A stretch of 64,000 nucleotides of DNA. It comes from Oxytricha trifallax. Lineage: Eukaryota > Ciliophora > Spirotrichea > Sporadotrichida > Oxytrichidae. This document shows, piece after piece, positions 11,068 to 21,692 of the stretch (its first letter is position 1; the number at the start of each line of letters is the position of its first letter). The stretch lies in assembly GCA_000711775.1 (NCBI GenBank), contig ARYC01002608.1:1-64000 (forward strand), written 5' to 3'. A program made the position numbers and the translations under genes. The notes below the pieces were generated by a model. It was not told the origin of the DNA and searched no databases. It was given only the letters and a program-made list of their open reading frames with translations.

Positions 11068-11847
11068 ATGGAATCCTTGAACGATGCAATGAAGAGAATA
11101 TAATCTCAAGATTTAATAGGTAAAATCAAAAGTAAAGAGGATCTCTACAGATACTTGGTATAGCAAGGTAAGTTTTTATGTATTATAAATACGACTGTTA
11201 AAGTTGGACTTTTCTTGCCTACTTAGGAGGGAAAAATCTCATTCTTTAAAGCCTTAATAAGTAGACAGAAAAAAGCTTTTAAGTCTAATGATATAAGGAT
11301 GATAGAGATACCTAACTACCCTGAAATCTCTGTAACAAATATTTATAATGATGCTATGAGGGATCCAAATGTTGCTATCTACCTTCCATCAAAGCTACAA
11401 CTCTCTAAATAGTTGCCAGAGAGAAACTTCTTCTTTGTGTCCATGGAACTCTGGAACCTGTGTACTTAAATAAGTAATTTAAGAAGAACTCAAGAAACGC
11501 TATAGCATCTCTCCTGAAGAAAAAGAAAGCAGGGAATTATAATCAACTACACATGGCATAAGGAAGTGCAGAAGCTATTATTCATATCTAGTAAGCTTAG
11601 TTTTCTAATTTTATAGAAAAACCTGGCACTGCTATATATTTGATGAAAGAGCGCAGCAAGTTAAAAAGAAATAGAATGTCTCAAGTAAACATGAATTGAG
11701 TTGGATATTATACGAAGATTTATAAAGACAGACGAGATTAACATAGATGAGGAGCTACCACTAAGATAAGAAACATAGCCCCAAGCAAGCTTAAGAGAAG
11801 AAAAGAAAGAGAAGCTAATTATTTTTACGGACTAATTTAAAATGTGA
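11068..11847 (+). pseudogene. TBE 22-kDa-type ORF (copy 2), frameshifted
   Basis: Starts MESLNDAMKRIQSQDLIGKI (ATG 11,068) and matches copy 1. The core IEIPNYPEISVTN is at about 11,305-11,345, followed by YLPSK and LPERNFFF. The frame is disrupted near 11,440, where the family motif after LPERN breaks off. A downstream segment (KPGTAIYLMKERSKLKRN) and an RQ/E/K-rich tail remain alignable. Here the tail ends FKM-TGA at 11,845-11,847, showing the natural stop that copy 1 has lost. It converges on the transposase with 6 bp between the two ends. Confidence 0.75.
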
Positions 11848-11853
11848 AGTTAT

Positions 11854-12678
11854 TCATTCGCTTAAATCTGAAATTTATTTAAATTAAAAAAATCTTTCAT
11901 CCCTTGCGCATACTTTAGCTTTGCCATCGCTGACCCTCTCAACAGTGCACTTTATAAAATCGACTGTATCTATCTTCAAGTCCTGCATCAAGTGTTAAAG
12001 GAGAAGAATAATTTAGTTTTCTTTCAATGACCCATTATGGTTCAATTCCAATGAAATGAGGACTGTAGGGAACATTAAATACAGGTGTTATGTATATTCC
12101 TTCCTTGAGTTTTTAGTTTTATGAGCTGATATGTTATCAATAAACAGAATAATCTCTTAGTCAGCGTACTTGTTTCTTAGTTATTGCAAGAACTTAGTAT
12201 ATAATTCAATTTTTATAGAACGAGGATGAATAACATAAGTTTCGAGCCCAATCTTCACTTATTCCACCAAGAACAGCATGAATTAAAAACCATAATCTTT
12301 TAATCATAAACCTCTATTTTGCTGTACCTTTTAACCAAGATTTGATATAAAGGTATTGAATTTAAATACTGATTCTTCAGCTTGTATGATTTTTATATTA
12401 TGCTTTTAAGCTCTCTACATTTAATCTAATATTTAATTTAAATTAGACATATAAAATTGAATATTGAATTCAATTACTATCTTAATACGTTTGACTGTCT
12501 TTTAAGATATTCCTTTCTTATTATAAATGTTAGTTTTAGATTATGTAGAGATATGAAGTTTAAGATATTAGCGTTTAAGCATAATATGCGAGAGAGAAAC
12601 TAGCCTAATATTAAAGACTCTCATCAATAATAAGATAATCTTTGTAATATTTATTAATTTTAAAGGTCTCTTAGGCAT
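11854..12678 (-). pseudogene. TBE DDE transposase (copy 2), heavily frameshifted
   Basis: From the N terminus: a possible helix-turn-helix segment (KKGISQKTVKRIK, near 12,500), the first-Asp region (AEESVFKFNTF, near 12,380), LETYVIHPRS near 12,230, then EIILFIDNISAHK near 12,150 with the second catalytic Asp present. Near 12,060 NVP and PHFIGIEP correspond to the YSPxxNGIE region, and the tail LMQDLKIDTVDFIK leads to TGA 11,854-11,856. At least four frameshifts separate these blocks. The start at 12,678 (MPKRPLKLIN) is a guess based on the nearest ATG. Confidence 0.7.
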
Positions 12679-12995
12679 AGAATTATGATCCTACCTCTTT
12701 AAATTCAATGCCAACAGACAGTGAGACCTTTTAATAGTTGGAGATTTATGGAGCAGTCTTGCTATATATGTGTTATTTATAATAAATTTAATTTTATCAC
12801 CAAAAACATAGTATGCATAGCGCAACTTAAATAATAAATTTTATACTCTCTGTCATAAACTGACGCCAAACCTCTTATATACTCACTTAAATTACTAATA
12901 TTTAAACATTAACTCCGACATAAACCTTGTTAAACCCAAATAACTATGCAGTAATAGTCTACTTTTGTCAATCAAAAATTCAATAAACTACTGAA

Positions 12996-13238
12996 ATGTC
13001 TTGGTGTTTTAATTTATCTAAAAGAAAGAGAACCTATGATTAAATGGAGGAGACAAAGGATTATGAAAATGCTTTGAAATAAGATAAGCAAGAATTCTTG
13101 CAGTAAACTAAAAAGTTGAAACAATAACATGGTAATATGGAAAGTGAGTTGCTTGACTTACGCAAGATGAAAGAGTAGTTTATGCAAGATGGTAACCTGT
13201 AGAACATGCAAAACTAGTCTCCAAACATGAGACAGTGA
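12996..13238 (+). CDS. Coiled-coil protein segment, possibly tail-anchored (SNARE-like?)
   Basis: An 80-codon frame from ATG 12,996 to TGA 13,236-13,238, with ten TAA/TAG Gln codons and a Lys/Gln/Glu/Leu-rich heptad-like run (QEFLQQTKKLKQQHG...ESELLDLRKMKEQF). The same frame continues past TGA: MLLLLFLHDSINAIYSKNLK, then KKIIINIIIFILVFSLDFVI, a clear single membrane segment, before converging on the minus-strand gene ending at 13,396. A coiled coil plus a C-terminal anchor is the layout of SNARE proteins, but I see no diagnostic zero-layer residue. Either the gene ends at 13,238, or the TGA is a nonsense mutation in a longer remnant. Confidence 0.45.
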
Positions 13239-13395
13239 ATGCTGCTGCTTCTATTCCTCCACGATTCTATAAATGCTATTTATAGCAAAAACTTGAAAAT
13301 GGTGAATTTCTTTAAAAAAATTATAATAAATATCATAATCTTTATTTTGGTTTTCTCTCTGGATTTTGTGATTTATGTAGCTATATAGTGCCCTC

Positions 13396-14902
13396 TCACT
13401 AGAGGATATCTTCAATCACCTTTCCATCATCTTTTTTATTTCCAGGCAGTTCTGTATATGTCAAAGTAAATGAATTATCTCTAGCACTGCGACGAGTATT
13501 AATGTCTCAATTTTTGTTTTGTTCTTTGATTAATTCAAGTTTTTTTATCTTTCATTAATCTCAACTTTGAACTTCTTGAACTTTAGTTACATTTGGATCA
13601 TAATCTGCCTGAGATTTAGTTTTGTCATAGTACTTCCTCTTTTAAGTTGTCCTACACTAATTTCTATACCAGTGCAAAGGGTTTATCATAAACACTAGAT
13701 TTTGACTCATCTTTTTTTCTTAACTCAATAATAGTAGGTTAATAAAATCCAAATTAACTTTATTAAGTTGTTCCTTCAACTAAGGCAGAATTATTAAGTT
13801 TTAAAAATTTTTCTTTTTTTTCTTCTTCAATTGAATCGATAGTTTCTTTATAAGATTTTTCTGTTAGCTTTATAAGATGCTATAAAGATTTCTCGTGTTT
13901 ATCACTCCCTTATTTAGGAGAAAATTCTGAAGAATTGTATTCTTGAGTCACTAAGTTTTATTGAAAATAGTTTTCCGTTTCTTCGTATAGATTTTACAAA
14001 ATTGATTATACAGAATTGTGATCTGCTTCACTTTACTAAACTACGAGCAGCTGTTCTGTACTACTTTTAGAAGCTAGTTATATAGCAATATTTGCTATCC
14101 TTTGGTGTTGAACCTATAAATCTTACCAATGACTTATTCTTCATATCTTTTTGAATAAAATCTGCGATAATTAAGCATGAACCACCATTGGATTGATTTT
14201 ATCATTTGTTTAAATATCTGTCTCTATCCTATGCTTCATTCAACAAGTAGAATCCATAGTTCTTGCTTGCATTCTCCATTAAATATCTCCCTTCAAGGGT
14301 GGCATCAATTACAGCAGCCCAGCAATGGCTGAAACTTGTGAAATCAAAAGATAAATTTGAAAAGCCTAATTCAATTGTGTTGTAGTTTGTATAGGCAACA
14401 ATGAAAAATGATGAATTAGCTATTTATTCCATTTCCATTATAATTTCCATTATTTTTCACAAGTAATTTAATTAATTTAAATTGATCAGTAAGTCTGGGA
14501 GCTTTGTTATCTTGTCTCTTGTAACTTAACAAGTGTTGGGTATACTTCAGGTATACAACACGTATACTTTAAAAGGCCAGATTAAGACAATTTTCTTGTG
14601 TTTATGAAAGATGGCTACCTTAAAAACCAACTATACCTTTAGCTTGCTTGAAAAAATTTAGTTAATTAACACTATTTTCAGTTGAACCATCTAATAGAAT
14701 CTAATCTTATTCATCTACTATCACGATGCTCTTCTAGTTCTCCATACTCATAAATTTTGAGTTTTTCATTTGTTTTATTAGTTGTGGCTGAGAATAGAAA
14801 TAAATACAAGTATTTTATGCAATCAAGTTAAAATAAAAATTAAGGGACATCACATTGATAACCTTTTAGTATTTCTTGAATTCTCTCTTACTGATTGTCC
14901 AT
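13396..14902 (-). pseudogene. ATPase/helicase-like (SecA/DEAD-type?) gene remnant or IES-interrupted gene
   Basis: Reads from about 14,902 down to TGA 13,396-13,398. Successive blocks: SQPQLIKQMKNSKF; a Walker-B-like IVIVDEQDQILLDGS (about 14,725); NFFKQAKGIVGFQGSHLS; after a frame change at about 14,430, FDFTSFSHCWAAVIDATLEG; GGSCLIIADFIQKDM (about 14,170); an acidic tail with SIEEEKKEKFLKLNNS (about 13,830); and a C terminus ARDNSFTLTYTELPGNKKDD. In-frame TGA occurs near 14,207 and at least three times near 13,500-13,610, and there are two to three frame changes. The hydrophobic-VDEQD motif suggests a P-loop ATPase, but no Walker A is visible. Either a pseudogene or a germline gene still split by IESs. 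Confidence 0.45.
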
Positions 14903-15366
14903 TTTTACCAACTATGAATATGGATAGGTAGGTATTTATAGCTATAAGAATGGCTAGGACAAGGCAAATTAAAATCTAAGAATTCCCAATATTAAAATGT
15001 TTAAATTGTTAACTTTTCTAATTATTACAAATTTAATTGAGGCATTAAACTTGAGAACTAAATAACTTGAATTCAAGATTATTTTGGTAAAGTTTATCTA
15101 AGTATTCACTAAATTCAACCATTCTTTTTTAGGCTTTAGTTGAAAGCCCATACTAGTTAATGCAGAGAGTTAGCGCTCTCAAAAGTTTTACAGTAGTTCG
15201 GTAACAGTTAAATAAAAACATTTCATTTTGCTAGGCAGCTTCAAAATTCATTGAATATCTGATCAGTCACCATTTAAAAATTTTCAATAATATTGCTGGT
15301 TAGGTTTACTTTTTCATTCATGAAAAAATAATCGATAATTGATAATATTGAATTAAAATGGGTAAT

Positions 15367-15752
15367 ACTGTAAGAATACATTCGAAATTGCGAAAATTAA
15401 TTAAATTCAGTTATTAATAAATTAATTAATTGGTAGTTTAAGTTGTCCAATAAAACAATCTAGCCTGATTCGATTATTAGAGCATTCGAAATTAGCTGGA
15501 CTTTGTTAAAGCCAATATTATTTAATCGCATCCTTGAAGCGAGATAACTTCGTTTTATTGTGGGTGTATAATTAAATTAATTAAGATGAGTTTTATTATA
15601 GCGAAGTTGTCGTCTCTATCCAGGGATGGCATGTTAATAGTACCGTTAATAACAAAGTCCAGCTAATTTCCAATTCTCTATGAAACCAATAATTTGATTT
15701 ATAAATAATATAATTAAAATTATTTTCCCAATTTCGATTATATTTCTACAAT
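15367..15752. mobile_element. Palindromic element, family P copy A, AAT target duplication
   Basis: Ends pair as ACTGTAAGAATACATTCGA and the complement of TCGATTATATTTCTACAAT. It is flanked by AAT on both sides (15,364-15,366 and 15,753-15,755). Internally AATTAGCTGGACTTTGTTAA and its inverted copy AACAAAGTCCAGCTAATTT are conserved with copies at 42.75 and 59.6 kb. The centre carries AAGCGAGATAACTTCGTTTT opposite AGCGAAGTTGTC. No coding capacity. Confidence 0.8.
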
Positions 15753-16854
15753 AATAAATTGGAAATAATATACATATTTCGCTAATAGAGAAACTGTTCA
15801 CTCACTCACTCACAAATAAAGTAAGTTTCAAAAAACGAAACTAAAAATTAATTTTTACTGAAGTACATGTCAGTTGGAGAGTTAGTGAACAATACGGATA
15901 TTCAGTAGGGGAACACAGTCCAAGCTATGTAGTTCATTAATAGGAAAATAGAGACAGATATGAAGGCGAAAAAAATGTTGAAACTGTTTTTATAGATTTC
16001 CATTTTCTATTCATTCCTTTGCATAAAGTATAAAACTTTTGATTAGGAAATTTTAGAAAATTATTATATTTTTCAAGCGCATCACCAACTTTTAAGAAAT
16101 TGGTGATGCGTCCATTAAATATATAAATATTAAAATCTATAATAAATGCTAAAAATCTCATCTTTGCTCATATAAAATATAATGACTTCACTTTTGTTAT
16201 TCACTAATAACGCTTATATAGCTATAATGAAGTTTTATTATATAGAGTTTAATATTTTAATTTTGAATTAGTCACATACTAAATATTCTTTATGAACTTA
16301 AACTTGATTCTAAATAGATTTAACTCTAATCAATTTATTATAGAACTTTATTCTATTAAGATCATATAAAATATAATTTGATGTTAAAACACTATTATAT
16401 TAAGATAAATTTATGAATCAAAATAATTCCTAATAAATAACTTAAAAATCTAAATAAAATTAGTTAATCTTTGAAAAGAATTTTCTTATTCCTTATTCTA
16501 TTAAAATTTGAAAGTATAATAATTTTATAGGATTATACTCAAACATTTTTAATTGATATAAAATTTATCTATATCTTAATTATATAAGTCTAATTAAATT
16601 AATGAAAAATAAGTAATATGCTTTTTTAAGGTTTGTGTGCATAATATAAAAATATTAATTTATTCTAATTTATTTATCATTTAAATATTTTAATTCAAAA
16701 TTAAAGAAAATGGAGTTCTCTCAGCAATGTATAAGATCGTCCATTTTTTAAAACTAAGGATTTTAACTCAAATTTAAATCAGTGATTAGTGTAATTAGTA
16801 TTCTAATTCACATGTATTTCAATGCTTACAATTATATAATTTTAGTTTTTTTTA
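15753..16854. other. A+T-rich spacer with one possible small gene
   Basis: Apart from the reading frame and hairpin at 15,934-16,161, nothing is recognised. Composition is extremely A+T-rich from 16,200 to 16,700. Confidence 0.35.
15934..16161 (-). CDS. Hypothetical small protein
   Basis: A 75-codon frame (ATG 16,161; TAA read as Gln; TGA 15,934-15,936). It begins with a hydrophobic stretch (FLAFIIDFNIYIF) followed by a basic region (VGDALEKYNNFLKF, KGMNRKWKSIKTV). The composition is mixed rather than A+T-driven. It contains a perfect 11 bp inverted repeat (GCATCACCAA / TTGGTGATGC, 16,078-16,112), which could form a hairpin and may be the reason the region looks unusual. No family recognised. 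Confidence 0.28.
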
Positions 16855-18616
16855 TCATACTTTTTTTAACTTAATCTTATTTTATTTGCTGCTGAAGCTT
16901 TCTGATTAACACAATCTTTCCAGCCCACTATACGCCTTTTTCTGCAGTTTTATGCAAGGCCTTTCATAATAAAAGCTTAATGCTATGCTCGATAACTTAT
17001 TATTCTGTAAGAATAGAGCCCTTGATAAAAAATATAATCTTTCAAAGACTCAGCACAAATTTTCAATAAAGATTCTGTATACTCAACTTGAACATCTCTT
17101 ATTTAATGCAAGCCATAGTCTTGCTTTAGTAAAGTTATAAATGCCTGATCAACACAAAAAATAATCAAGTATAAGTCTTTATAATTGATAATCAATTTAG
17201 AATCAATTTAGAATAATAAAAAGTTTCATTCATAAGTTAAATTACATATGAGTTGGTATCATCCAGTTTTTTTACAAGACAAGCTATTTTGTAAAGGCTA
17301 AAACTGAATTGATGAATATATAGTTAACCAAACTTAGAGCTAGTCTTGCATTAGGTGAACGTACTAATAAGAGAATTGATTCTTGCATAAGAAAGTCTTT
17401 AATTTGCATTCATTTACCCGAACCTACTTAAAACAGCTAAAAAGATACGAGGCTTGACATCTTAATCTAAATTTTAATTTCTTTTATTAAATTTACAACG
17501 CAAAAAAGAGTTTTAGTTTGTTTGCTATTCAATTACGTTTTCAAAATATGTAAAAGTGATAAAGTGTTGCGTGCCGCTATTTCTTGTACAATTATGATAA
17601 ATAAAAAGAAAAATATAAGATAATAAGAATATAGATAAGATTATAATGAATACTTGTAAAACAAAATGGAAAAAGAATTACTAAAACAGCTTTGTTATTT
17701 TTCCAATCACCTTCATAAATATCTCCATCATCATGCCAGAAATATTTTAGTGTCCTCTTGAGCTGTGTCTGCGAAGTCTCGTTCCAAGTCTACAGCTACT
17801 CTAACCAGGTTTGATCTCTAAAAATTAAAAAGTTTAAATATTTTTTTGTAACTTACATTTTTGTGAGTGTAACTGATCCACCATCGTCTCCATTAAAAGT
17901 TATACTTATTAATCTTATTTATATTCTTATTTACTTATATTTTTCATTTTATTTATCATAAATGTCACATTTTAAATAATATTAAGAAATTTTGAAATTC
18001 TCAAAGTGCTTGATTGACATTTCATGGCCATGTCCGATAATTGCACCATAGTTAATAGTGATCTTAGGTCCGTGCTCATACTGTGTTTGCTAAATTTCAA
18101 AGCTTACGTTCGTAGGAAAATTGCTTCTTTCCTTGACCTCTTCGAATGTTGCAGTAATGTCAAGTGACTCTGAAATTATAGATTTACTTTCGATACTGTT
18201 CTTTACTTATTTGGGTTATTTGTTATAGAAAAATCACGACACACTTACAATACTTAGTTCTGTCAATGCCTGCAAAATCTTACTACTACACTAGCAAACT
18301 TAAACTATAGTAGTTTTAGTGCAGAAATTTCTTAGCACGATTAATTTGAATAATATTTTGTGCATTATTATTTTTCAAATTTGATGCCTTTGACTTTAGC
18401 TGCTTTATTAACATTAACACTCTCTTGTAAATTTTCAAAAATCTGAGGTAATTTTATTGCTCTGATGCCGACTCTCGCACCTGTTAATCATTTATAGATA
18501 TTAATTATAAGGTAATATCAAAGATTTAAGTTTACCAGTTCCCTCACTAAGTGAAGTTAAGGAGGGTCAATTTTAGAGGTCATGTAAAATCCAGGGTTTG
18601 GATTCATCTTTTTCAT
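16855..18616 (-). pseudogene. Decayed multi-intron gene, unknown family (locus G1)
   Basis: Coding-like blocks in order on the minus strand: MKKMNPNPGFYMTSKID (18,616); LTSLSEGTGARVGIRAIKLP; DFAGIDRTKYQ; ITATFEEVKERSNFPTNVSF; GPKITINYGAIIGHGHEMS; NGDDGGSVTLTK; WLEQLQTWNETSQTQLKRTL; YFWHDDGDIYEGDW; DVQVEYTESLLKICAESLKD (about 17,080); IKLQKKAYSGLERLC; TGA 16,855-16,857. Three introns have GT/AG ends and restore or keep frame: 18,481-18,535 (55 nt), 18,170-18,248 (79 nt) and 17,818-17,856 (39 nt). Frame changes occur near 18,560 and 16,990. No domain recognised; YEGDW resembles one MORN unit but is single. The 39 nt intron sits at the matching place in the related locus at 46.2-47.5 kb. Possibly several MDSs rather than one continuous gene. 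Confidence 0.5.
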
Positions 18617-20233
18617 GGTAAATTTTTATGACTAATTTAATTGGATTTCAGAATTAAATAGCAGGATTATAATATTTTAACTGGATTATTGCAAAGTTAC
18701 TGAGAGATTTTTCTAACTTGAGTATTTATCTTCCGGATATTTTGCTACCCTAATAAAAAAATTCTTCAATAAGTAACCCTATACTATTACTAATAAAACT
18801 AGAAGCGTTAAGTTGCAAGGCGATGAGTGGTCCAAATGCTGTAATATTTTAATAAAATTTCAAGGACGATCATATGTAAAATTCGTTTTTTAAGAATGGT
18901 GAAATCAGAAAATTTTTTTCCAAGTCAAAACCTTTCCCGTTCTATAACTGAATAATGACGGGTAGAAATATGAAAATAGGAATAGCTAGATGCTAATGGA
19001 AATTATAATAAAAAATTCGGGTCATCAGTTTTGACCTTAAAAATTTGCTTCTGCCTTAGCCAAAAATTCTAGATTTTACGGTTCAGGTCGGTAGGATAGT
19101 AAACCAATCTAGAAAAATTTCTTGAACCATTGTGACAACTGTACTAATTTTTGGTTGCTCTAAACTCAAAATATAAAATACCACTTAACTCATCAAGCTA
19201 ATCATAAATAATAAAACTATGTGGGTGTCAACATATTCACAACCCCTCTTTTTCAATTCCCTGGATCGGCTCTTTCAAATTAAGTTAAAATCTGATTTTT
19301 ATTGATGCTTTAAAATTATTTTTATACACTCATCAAACTCATGCGAACAAACGTAATGGGGTTTCAATATCAACAATCTTGCTTTAATTTTTAGAGACTT
19401 TTTAAATCATTAACTGATGTATATTATTCGTGTAAAGTTTACAAAAAATAAATCTTCTATTTTAAAAATCTCTACATTACCCAGAATTCACTCCTAAACC
19501 CTTATTTCTTTTCTTTCATTTATACAAGAATTATAACTAACATTAATTATCAACGATTAATGCTTCTTGATTCCTATATCATCTTCAATAATTATAATAA
19601 GATTTAACTAAGATAATTTCAAGGTATTTTATTAAAATATAAATATATGAAATCTTTTTGTTTTTGACATTCAAATGATGCATTTTATATATCCCTTATC
19701 AGTTTCATTCTTACTGGTTCTTAAAGATATTTATTTCATTTCAAGTGAACTCTTAATGCTTATTCGAATTATATTATAAATTCAAAGTTACTATTATTCC
19801 AAATTTTTAATCATAAAAAAATATCAATTTAAATACTTATATTCAATATAATCATTAATTTTTATATAAAAAATTCATAGAAATATGTAATATTTATAAA
19901 CTCTGCAAATAATATATCTTTGAGGACTCTATTTATTTAATTTGCGTTTCTTTTCATCATTAAAAGTCAATGACTTTTAATAAAGTATATTAAATCAAGT
20001 TTTGAGTAAGATAATTTCAGATTTAATTCAAGTTATTTTAATTAATATATTTTCAAATTTAAGAGATAAATAAACAATGAAACATGAATTGTGAGAATTA
20101 AAGAGAATTATAATAAAAATTAAATTAAGAAATTAAGATAGGGAGAGTACTATAATAAAAAAGATTAAAGAAATTAAGTTAAAAGATGGAGAATAGAAAG
20201 CGAAATTTTAATAACAAAGATAAATTTATATAT
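18617..20233. other. A+T-rich spacer
   Basis: No convincing gene. 18,640-19,250 is slightly less A+T-rich and could hold upstream exons of the neighbouring locus, but no frame could be chained. 19,300-20,100 is extremely A+T-rich. Confidence 0.35.
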
Positions 20234-21692
20234 ATGGCAGTTAAGCTGGAGACTACAGAAGAAAGGAGATTTTAAAAAGAAACATAATTTTGGTAAAAGG
20301 TGAAGGAAGTTAGGTATGAACATAGAGATAGAAGCAAGAATGTTGATACTCTTGGATCAAGAGAAAACAGACAACAGAAAGTTCCATTAAGTAGATAATT
20401 GGGATTTAAAAATAGACTGAAGATTGAATAGACTAACCCAACAAGAGAATAAATGAGGCTCAACCTTAAAGGACAGACTTCCATAAGCATGAGGACTGTA
20501 CAACCTATGTTCAAGCCGACCAGATGAAGCTTAAAAACCTTATTGACCTGTCTGAAGTCTAGTGCTAAGGATTTGACAAAATCATTCATGCAAAAAGAGG
20601 TGGTCCTCAAAAGTCACAAGATTTAAAACGATAGTTTATTGTCGGAGCACCAGAAATAAGTTGATGAGATTTCTCGTCATAAGACAATAAGACAGAGAGG
20701 ATGCCAGGAGAAAAGGAATGAGAGAATGGGATCTGTGGACAAAGATGGAAAACCACTGAGAGGTAAACAAACGAAAACTGGCAATATGAGGACATCCAAG
20801 AAGAGAAGATGGGAATATGTGTCGCAAATAGAGGAGGCATAGTTCTGTGAATAAAGAATCGCACAAATAATTCTCCCTCCCATAGTCTTAAATGACAAAG
20901 GAATAACACAGTTTGAGAGAAGTATAGGGGAAATAAACTGGAAGATTACTAATGGTTGATTCTGGATTAAAGTACAAGATTTATAAAGGGCAATCATCCA
21001 AGTGAGCTGCAGGAGGATTTTAATGAATTGAAGAAATTAGGTGATAAAAAGAATCACTAAAAAGCCAGGAGAGGTAGAGATATACGACAATAGGAAGAGT
21101 GTATGAAGTCTTGCGACAATCTAAATACCTTAACCAAATGAACTAAGTGGTAATTGAGATAGTGAGAAAGGAGTTCTATGCATAATGAATATTATACAAA
21201 ACAGTCATTAATTATGTCCGAGTTGTTCAATCTGGAAATTATATACATGAGAATGGAGATAGGGAAATCAGGCATAGCGATGGAAGAAATGGACATGGAG
21301 ATTATAATGGATAAAAGGATCTAGACAATTTGGGAAGATGAGATGGGAACTTAGCTAACACACTTCAACACCCATGTCGATACTTGTGATGAGCTAGTTC
21401 TAGAAAAGGTACTTAATCTCAACTTTAACAATTTCGGGAAGAGTAGGAAGAAAACTTTAGAGAAGTAGAGGAGGATTCAGAAGAAGTTTAAAACTATCTC
21501 AATACATTAGACAGATGGTAATAAAAAGGGAGGAGGAAGAAGATAAGAACAATAAGACGAGGACATATTGAAAATACAACAGCCAGAAGTCAAGCTAATT
21601 TCACGAAAGAAGAGCATATCAATAAAGATGAGGCAGGAAAACATAAGTTAGAATTGAACGAAGAAGAAGGTGTGATAAGAAGCAAATGGTAA
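20234..21692 (+). pseudogene. Ulp1-like (C48) cysteine protease family gene, copy U1, decayed
   Basis: Starts MAVKLETTEERRFQKE (ATG 20,234) and aligns with U2 along its length: YEHRDRS; FHKHEDCTTYVQADQMKLKN (U2: EFDKHEDRSTCIQEDQMKFK); GFDKIIHAKRG; IVYCRSTRNKL; ILPPIVLNDKG and RSIGEINWKITNG; GEVEIYDNRKS; then MEIGKSGIAMEEMD and CDELVL. The Trp of the family NWV motif is TAG here (read as Gln), and the preceding residue is Asn rather than the catalytic His of Ulp1. The block with the catalytic Cys in U2 (DCGVLV) appears deleted. At least four frameshifts and three TGA. It has no recognisable terminal inverted repeats. The four minus-strand frames at 20,272-20,997 are shadows. Confidence 0.6.

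Larger units (their letters stand above)
9556..12678 (-). mobile_element. TBE-like transposon, inverted and truncated (copy 2)
   Basis: Same gene set as copy 1 in reverse order: zinc-finger/kinase (-), 22-kDa (+), transposase (-). The kinase end is cut off at about 9556, before the catalytic loop, so the telomere-repeat terminus on that side is missing. On the transposase side I see only a weak candidate terminus (TTGGTGTTTT near 13,001). Sequence divergence from copy 1 suggests an older or different TBE subfamily. Confidence 0.8.

Noticed and set aside
13001..13016. TTGGTGTTTT as the missing G4T4 end of TBE copy 2
   Set aside because: Only a partial match, and it overlaps a good coding frame starting at 12,996.
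20272..20997. Four overlapping minus-strand open frames of 76-112 codons
   Set aside because: The plus strand here aligns with the Ulp1-like gene U2; the minus frames are Leu/Phe/Ser-rich antisense shadows.
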